Assembly (NCBI RefSeq): GCF_002994445.1
Contig: NZ_MRZJ01000003.1
Coordinates: forward strand, 225,665-289,664
Length of the DNA stretch: 64,000 nucleotides
Direction of reading: 5' to 3'
Source of the DNA: Staphylococcus simulans
GTDB taxonomy: Bacteria; Bacillota; Bacilli; Staphylococcales; Staphylococcaceae
Position 1 is the stretch's first letter, and every line of letters begins with the position of its first letter. The notes below the pieces were generated by a model. That model had not been told where the DNA came from, did no database searches, and saw only the letters and a program-made list of their open reading frames with translations. Positions 58,756-64,000 of this stretch are shown here, piece after piece. The translations under genes and the position numbers were made by a program.

Positions 58756-61700
58756 ATGAAGAAATTGGACTTTTTGCCTAATCTAAAGAATAGATACTCG
58801 ATTAGAAGATTTTCTGTAGGAACAGCTTCTATCTTAATCGGGTCTCTATTATTTTTAGGTCACAACGGCGAAGCCAAAGCAGCAGAGAATACAAACGATA
58901 CAACAGTTGCTGAGGCAACAAAAGCATCAAGTACAGCTCAGCCGACCGCTGCAGCTGCAACTTTGCAAGAAAGTACAGCACCAGCAACAGAGACAAATGC
59001 TGACAAAACAGCACCTAGTGCTTTAGAACTTGCGAAAACACAAGCATTTAAGCAACTTGAAACTTATAAGCATTTATCTGAAACTCAGGTTCATCAATTC
59101 ACTGAAGCTATCCAGCAAGCAAAAACAGAAGCGGATGTTCAAACAGTAGTTGAACATGCTAAAACAGCAGAAGCAGAAGCGGTTCAAAAAGAAGAACAAG
59201 CAAAGGCAGAGGCAGCCAAAAAAGTAGCTGCAGAAACAGCTTCAACGAAAACGCAATCAGCATCAAAGACAACTGAGACAACTTCAAACACAGAAACAGA
59301 CAAAACACCAACAAGCGAAACAGTTTCACCATCAGAAACAACACCAGCACCATCGGTTGCGGTTGAACAAACAACACCGACTGTTGAAGCAGCCGCTTTA
59401 AGTGTTGAACAAAAAGTGGAAAAAGTAAGAACAGCTTTAGCTGCTGATTACGATAATACTCAAATAGACGAAGTGTTATCAGTAATTGATGTCAGCAATT
59501 TAACGGATGAACAAATTAAAGCAGAAGCTTTAAGAATTTTATTAGGCCGTGCATCAGAAGAAAAAGATTTCTACAGCCCGCAAGCTACATTGCCTAGAAC
59601 AGAAGAGGCAGAACAAAAAACAGCTGTGCGTGCGTTTAGTGTAGATACAACTAAAAAAGATGAAGTGGTTGTTACGCCAGAAAACTTTAATGATTATTTC
59701 TGGACTGTTGATGATGCGACTTATGATAAATCTACAGGTATTGCGACGCTAACTCCGAATGAAAGAAGTAAAAAGGGTTCAATTTCATTAGATACTAAAA
59801 TGAATATTAATAAAGATTTCCATTTCTCTGGCGAAGTGAACTTAGGGGATAAAGGGGAAGGACATCCTAAAGACGGCGCAGAAGGCGGCGATGGTATTGC
59901 CTTTATTTTCAACCCAGGGAATACACATGAATTAGGACTTTATGGATCCGCTGTAGGTATGGGCGGACTTAAATATGCTTTCGGCTTTAAATTAGATACT
60001 TATGTAAATAAAAGCTATGACCCAAAAGGTAAAAGTAATCCTGATCCGAACCAATTCTATAATAAAGGCTCTTTCGGGGCATTTGCGTGGAGTAATTCAT
60101 CTGGTATAGTTTCAACGCAATCAGGTAACGCAGGTTGGGACGCAACTATGTTAAATCCACAACCAACGGATAACCAATTCCAAACGTTCACAATCGACTA
60201 TAACGGTGATACAAAAGATATGACAATCACGTATGCGGGTCAAACATGGAAACAAAATATGAAGAATTACTTTAGATACACGCATAAAAATGAATATGCA
60301 TTATCTATTGCGGCATCTACAGGCGGTGCGTATAACTTACAACAAGTTAAAATTAACCAATTCACTTATACTGCAGGTGCATTATTAGAAGAAGACTTTA
60401 TCGATGCGGATACACATGAATTATTTGACCGTCCGATCCGTACGTCTGGTGATGTAGATAAAATTATCACTGTACAAGATCACTCTGCTTATTTAGCTGA
60501 TAAAGGTTATAAATTATTAACTGAAGATGATACATTGGCACCGACATATGACAAAACAAAACGTACGGTTAAATTAACGAATGAAAGTCAGTTCATTTTA
60601 TATCATGTAAAAGATATTCAAGCACCGGTCATCGGAGATATCGCAGATCAGTCAGTAGGTACAAATACTGAAATGGCACCGTTGGTTTTAGATATTACAG
60701 ATAATAGTAAATATCTTGCGTCTAAAACAGTGACAGGCTTGCCTGACGGCGTTACTTTCAACAGCGATACTAATACAATTTCTGGTACACCGACTGCGGC
60801 GGGTACATCTACTGTGACAGTTACAGCTACTGACCATGCTGGATTAACTACGACTAAAACATTCACATACACAGTAACTGATACACAAGCACCAACAATT
60901 ACACCAGTAAGCAATCAAACAGCTGAAGCATATAATACGATTGCACCGATTACAATCGCAGCACAAGATAATGCACAAACAGCACCGACAGTAACGGTGA
61001 CAGGTCTGCCGGCTGGATTAACTTATAATCCAACAACACATCAAATTACAGGTAAACCGACAGCAACAGGTACATCAACAGTAACTGTAACAGCGACAGA
61101 TGCGGCAAATAATACCAGCACTTCTACATTTGATATTACAGTTCAGCCTAATCGTGCATTAGAAGCTTTAAGAACAGCAGTCGCAGATGCGAAAACGGTA
61201 AATAAAGCAGACTATACTCCTAACAGCGTGGCAGCGTTAGACGCTAAAGTGGCTGAAGGAGAAGCATTGCTTGCACATCCTGAAAATGGTTCAACTGAAC
61301 AATTTAATACAAAAGCACAAGAAGTTACTCAAGCTAAATCACAATTAGTACAGCGTGCTGATAAAACAGCATTGAAAAAAGCAATTGCGGATGCAGAAAA
61401 GATTACTAACTTAGATCCGACAAAAGCAATCGATCAGCAATTAAAAACTGCTTTAGCCAATGCCAAAACAGTTGATGCTGATTTGAATGCGACACAAAAA
61501 GCAACAGACGACAGTAAAAACAGCTTGATTAATGCGATTCAAGAAAAGTTAAGAGCGGATGCATATGAAAAATTGCAAGAAGCAGTAGCTAGAGGGGTAC
61601 AAGTCGCAAGTACAAATGGCTATACACCAAACAGCATTCAAGCAGTCAAAGATATGATTCAAAAAGTGAATCCTTTAGTAACAGCATCTATGTCTGATGA

Positions 61701-64000
61701 TCCAGCAGTTCGCAAGCAATTTACCGTTGCGCAAATCGAGCAAGCAACTAAAGATATTAATGACAGTATTTCTGGTTTAGTACGTCAAGCAGATAAAACA
61801 GAACTGCAAAAAGCGATTGATAAAGCAGGTACGTTAGGTACATTAAATCCATCAGATAAAGAAGACAAAGCAGTTCAAGATAAATTAGCAGCAGCAAACC
61901 AAGTAAAAGCTGATGGCAATGCGACACAACAACAAGTCACTGATGCGACAACTGCATTAAATGATGCGATTAATAAAAAATTGTATCAAGATGCATTAGA
62001 TACACTCAACGCAGCAATCAGAGATGCAAAAGCTGTAACAAAAAGCAATTACACACCTCAAACAGTCGCACCATTTGAAGCGGCAATTACAGCAGGTGAA
62101 ACTAAAGCAGCAGATACACATGCGACACCTGAACAACTAAAAGCAGCAGCTAAAGCAATCAAAGATGCGCAAAATCAATTACAGCCTGTATCAGATAAAG
62201 CAGCGTTAAAAGAAGCCATCAAAAAAGCAGAAGCATTACAAGGATTAGATCCGACTGATAGAGAAGATAAAGCAGTACAAGATGCGTTAGCAGCAGCGAA
62301 ATCAGTTGACGGTAATACCAATGCCACTCAACAACAAGTAGCAGCAGCAACAAAAACATTAAATGATGCATTAGCAGCGAAAGAACGCCAAGATGCATTA
62401 GATGTACTTAACGCGGCAATCAAAGATGCTGAAGCTGTAACGAAAAACAATTACACACCTCAAACGGTTACACCATTTGAAGCAGCGATTACAGCAGGAA
62501 AAGCTAAAGCAGCCGATGCACAAGCAACGCCTGAACAGTTAAAAGCAGCAGCACAAGCGATTAAAGATGCTAAAAATGCTTTGAAATTAAAAGCAGATAA
62601 AAACGCATTGAATACATCTATCGCAACTGCAGAAGCTTTACCGCCGTTGAAATCAGGAGATCCTGAAGATGATGCAGTAAAAGCAGCATTAGCAAAAGCT
62701 AAAGCGGTACAAGCTGACCAAAATGCTGATCAAGCAGCAGTAGACGCAGCAAAAGTTGAATTAGATAATGCGATAAATGCTAAAAAGGCACAAGATGCAG
62801 CGGATGCACTTAAACAAGCAGCATTAGATGCATTAAAAGCAGAGTTAGCTAAAGCAGCGAAAATTAATAAAAACAACTTTACACCTGAAACAGTGACACC
62901 TTTAACTGAAAAAGAAAATGCAGGTAAAGCTATCGTTGCAAATCCTGATAATCAAACAGTTGAAGCTATCAACGCAGCAACAGAAGCACTTAAAGCAGCT
63001 GAAAATGCATTGCAAGCTAAATCTGATAAAGCTGCATTGCAAGCAGCTATAGATAAAGCAGATGCACTTACAGGTTTAAATCCAGCAGACGCAGAAGATA
63101 AAGCAGTGATTGATGCACTAGCAGCAGGTAAAACAGTCAACGCTGATCAAAATGCTTCACAATCAGCAGTTCAAGCAGCGACAAAAGCTTTAAATGACGC
63201 TTTAGCAGCAAAAGAACATGCGGATGCTTTAGATGCGTTAAAAGCAGAACTTGCAAAAGTAGCAGGTATCAATAAAAATCAATATACACCAAACAGCGTA
63301 GCACCATTGAATACAAAAGAAACAGAAGGCAAAGCTATCGTTGCAGCACCAAATGCAAAAACAACTGATGAAATCAAAGCGGCAACAGAAGCATTGAAAG
63401 CAGCAGAAGCGGGCTTAGTTCAAAAAGCAGATAAAACTGCATTGCAAACTGCAATTAATAAAGCGGAAGCCTTACCAAACTTGAAAGCAAGTGATCCTGA
63501 GGATAAAGCAGTACAAGATAAACTTGCTGCTGCACAAGCAGTTAAAGCAAATGAAAATGCAACACCAGCTCAAGTTGCTGAAGCGATAAAAGCATTAAAT
63601 GATGCAATCGCAGCGAAAGAACGTCAAGATGCTTTAGATGAATTGAATAAAGCGATAGCTGCAGGTGAAGCGGTTAATAAAGCTGACTATACTCCTAATT
63701 CAGTAGCACCATTAACAACAACTATCAATGAAGGTAAAGCAAAAGCAGCAGATGCCAATGCAACACCTGAACAATTGAAAGCAGCTGCACAGGCGATTAA
63801 GGATGCACAAAATCATTTACAACCTGTGTCAGATAAAGCGGCTTTAAAAGCAGCTATCAAAAAAGCTGAAGCTTTACCAGGATTAAATCCAGCTGACAAA
63901 GAGGATAAAGCTGTTCAAGACGCATTAGCAGCAGCGAAAACAGTTGACGGCAATGCCAACGCAACACCAGCTGAAGTTGCGGCAGCAACTAAAGCATTAA
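58756..64000 (+). CDS. Giant YSIRK surface adhesin, SraP-like head and FIVAR-like stalk (3' end outside window)
   Basis: The frame runs from ATG 58756 past the window end, giving 1,748 codons without a stop. Order: YSIRK-type signal peptide ([16 protein letters not shown], residues 14-29, cleavage near 42-43); a GA-like three-helix module (about 89-140); a Ser/Thr/Ala-rich linker; an L-type lectin domain (about 305-541) containing [12 protein letters not shown] and [10 protein letters not shown]; a beta-grasp-like module (about 545-625); two cadherin-like/He_PIG modules (about 626-797) each ending [11 protein letters not shown]. From about 799 onward comes a helical Ala-rich array with recurring ADKxALxxAI and NYTPxTVxPF motifs, as in FIVAR-type repeats. 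This head matches the domain order of the S. aureus SraP binding region; the stalk replaces a serine-rich repeat. An LPXTG wall anchor is expected beyond the window. Confidence 0.9.
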   Translation, partial: MKKLDFLPNLKNRYSIRRFSVGTASILIGSLLFLGHNGEAKAAENTNDTTVAEATKASSTAQPTAAAATLQESTAPATETNADKTAPSALELAKTQAFKQLETYKHLSETQVHQFTEAIQQAKTEADVQTVVEHAKTAEAEAVQKEEQAKAEAAKKVAAETASTKTQSASKTTETTSNTETDKTPTSETVSPSETTPAPSVAVEQTTPTVEAAALSVEQKVEKVRTALAADYDNTQIDEVLSVIDVSNLTDEQIKAEALRILLGRASEEKDFYSPQATLPRTEEAEQKTAVRAFSVDTTKKDEVVVTPENFNDYFWTVDDATYDKSTGIATLTPNERSKKGSISLDTKMNINKDFHFSGEVNLGDKGEGHPKDGAEGGDGIAFIFNPGNTHELGLYGSAVGMGGLKYAFGFKLDTYVNKSYDPKGKSNPDPNQFYNKGSFGAFAWSNSSGIVSTQSGNAGWDATMLNPQPTDNQFQTFTIDYNGDTKDMTITYAGQTWKQNMKNYFRYTHKNEYALSIAASTGGAYNLQQVKINQFTYTAGALLEEDFIDADTHELFDRPIRTSGDVDKIITVQDHSAYLADKGYKLLTEDDTLAPTYDKTKRTVKLTNESQFILYHVKDIQAPVIGDIADQSVGTNTEMAPLVLDITDNSKYLASKTVTGLPDGVTFNSDTNTISGTPTAAGTSTVTVTATDHAGLTTTKTFTYTVTDTQAPTITPVSNQTAEAYNTIAPITIAAQDNAQTAPTVTVTGLPAGLTYNPTTHQITGKPTATGTSTVTVTATDAANNTSTSTFDITVQPNRALEALRTAVADAKTVNKADYTPNSVAALDAKVAEGEALLAHPENGSTEQFNTKAQEVTQAKSQLVQRADKTALKKAIADAEKITNLDPTKAIDQQLKTALANAKTVDADLNATQKATDDSKNSLINAIQEKLRADAYEKLQEAVARGVQVASTNGYTPNSIQAVKDMIQKVNPLVTASMSDDPAVRKQFTVAQIEQATKDINDSISGLVRQADKTELQKAIDKAGTLGTLNPSDKEDKAVQDKLAAANQVKADGNATQQQVTDATTALNDAINKKLYQDALDTLNAAIRDAKAVTKSNYTPQTVAPFEAAITAGETKAADTHATPEQLKAAAKAIKDAQNQLQPVSDKAALKEAIKKAEALQGLDPTDREDKAVQDALAAAKSVDGNTNATQQQVAAATKTLNDALAAKERQDALDVLNAAIKDAEAVTKNNYTPQTVTPFEAAITAGKAKAADAQATPEQLKAAAQAIKDAKNALKLKADKNALNTSIATAEALPPLKSGDPEDDAVKAALAKAKAVQADQNADQAAVDAAKVELDNAINAKKAQDAADALKQAALDALKAELAKAAKINKNNFTPETVTPLTEKENAGKAIVANPDNQTVEAINAATEALKAAENALQAKSDKAALQAAIDKADALTGLNPADAEDKAVIDALAAGKTVNADQNASQSAVQAATKALNDALAAKEHADALDALKAELAKVAGINKNQYTPNSVAPLNTKETEGKAIVAAPNAKTTDEIKAATEALKAAEAGLVQKADKTALQTAINKAEALPNLKASDPEDKAVQDKLAAAQAVKANENATPAQVAEAIKALNDAIAAKERQDALDELNKAIAAGEAVNKADYTPNSVAPLTTTINEGKAKAADANATPEQLKAAAQAIKDAQNHLQPVSDKAALKAAIKKAEALPGLNPADKEDKAVQDALAAAKTVDGNANATPAEVAAATKAL
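59670..60380 (+). other. L-type lectin domain of the adhesin
   Basis: Encodes about 237 residues starting [16 protein letters not shown], a legume-lectin-like beta-sandwich with the metal/sugar-binding FIFNPG and GFKLDTYVN segments. It is expected to bind sialylated or other glycans, as in SraP. Confidence 0.75.
61150..64000 (+). repeat. FIVAR-like tandem repeat array in the adhesin
   Basis: At least seven repeats are visible; the ADKxAL/SDKAAL motif occurs at about 61356, 61786, 62194, 62592, 63022, 63425 and 63828, giving a period of about 400-430 bases (135-143 residues). Each unit joins two helical modules of about 65-70 residues, one with NYTPxTVxPF and [16 protein letters not shown], the other with [19 protein letters not shown]. 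Units 3 and 7 are nearly identical. The array continues past the window end. Confidence 0.88.

Noticed and set aside
62952..63140. Minus-strand frames within the adhesin repeats
   Set aside because: Long antisense frames are expected in GCA-rich Ala repeats; they lack ribosome-binding sites.

Overview
The window is a low-GC Firmicutes chromosome and reads throughout as Staphylococcus. The evidence is a staphylococcal-type tmRNA tag, a YSIRK surface protein, a dltXABCD operon, a sufCDSUB operon, an mnhABCDEFG (Mnh1-type) antiporter operon, an NDH-2 closely resembling the S. aureus enzyme, and gene order like the S. aureus smpB-to-ppiB chromosome arm. It is probably not S. aureus: protein divergence is clear and the tag peptide has Leu where S. 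aureus has Phe. A coagulase-negative species is likely; the species cannot be fixed from sequence alone.

Layout. 1-2343: end of rnr, then smpB and ssrA (trans-translation). 2461-9064: DUF4352 membrane protein, cspC, a lipoprotein, a Ktr-type K+ channel subunit, the lemA/TPM pair, a YozE-like protein and a GNAT enzyme. 9339-13200: a 27-residue membrane peptide, aroD, a Fur-box nitroreductase, thioredoxin-like and ArsC-like proteins, gcvH, and a TOPRIM/thioredoxin-like pair. 13204-16068: SAM riboswitch and metN-metI-metQ. 16242-18291: a two-gene AAA ATPase + TOPRIM-like module lying between two exact 38-bp copies of the metQ terminator. 18643-24257: sufC-D-S-U-B. 24452-25636: a gene broken by three homopolymer frameshifts. 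25854-35349: housekeeping genes (MpfB-like, nitronate monooxygenase, DUF72, TauE, nucleotidase, lipA, YutD, DUF3055, DUF86, HAD, hydroxyacid dehydrogenase). 35648-40015: the dlt operon with its promoter. 40192-44366: small Fe-S and thiol proteins with two NDH-2-like flavoproteins. 44487-50320: leucyl aminopeptidase, MFS and antiporter-like transporters, thioesterase, flavoprotein. 50456-56241: mnh operon on the minus strand. 56367-58318: KapB-like, ppiB, DUF1871, Nudix. 58756 to the window end: a giant YSIRK adhesin, open at the 3' edge.

Most of the window is core metabolism and envelope biology: Fe-S assembly (Suf, Nfu, A-type carrier), lipoate/glycine cleavage (LipA, GcvH), methionine uptake under SAM control, teichoic acid D-alanylation, and Na+/H+ homeostasis with NADH oxidation.

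The most unusual parts are (1) the ATPase/TOPRIM module bracketed by duplicated terminators, which looks like a small anti-phage cassette; (2) two Zur-box-like palindromes around a promoter followed by a strong terminator and no ORF at 8390-8529, a candidate zinc-controlled small RNA; (3) an adhesin joining a SraP-like lectin head to a FIVAR-type helical stalk; (4) the triple-frameshifted multi-repeat gene; (5) the 27-residue membrane peptide. All identifications come from reading the sequence and from memory of families; no database search was run.
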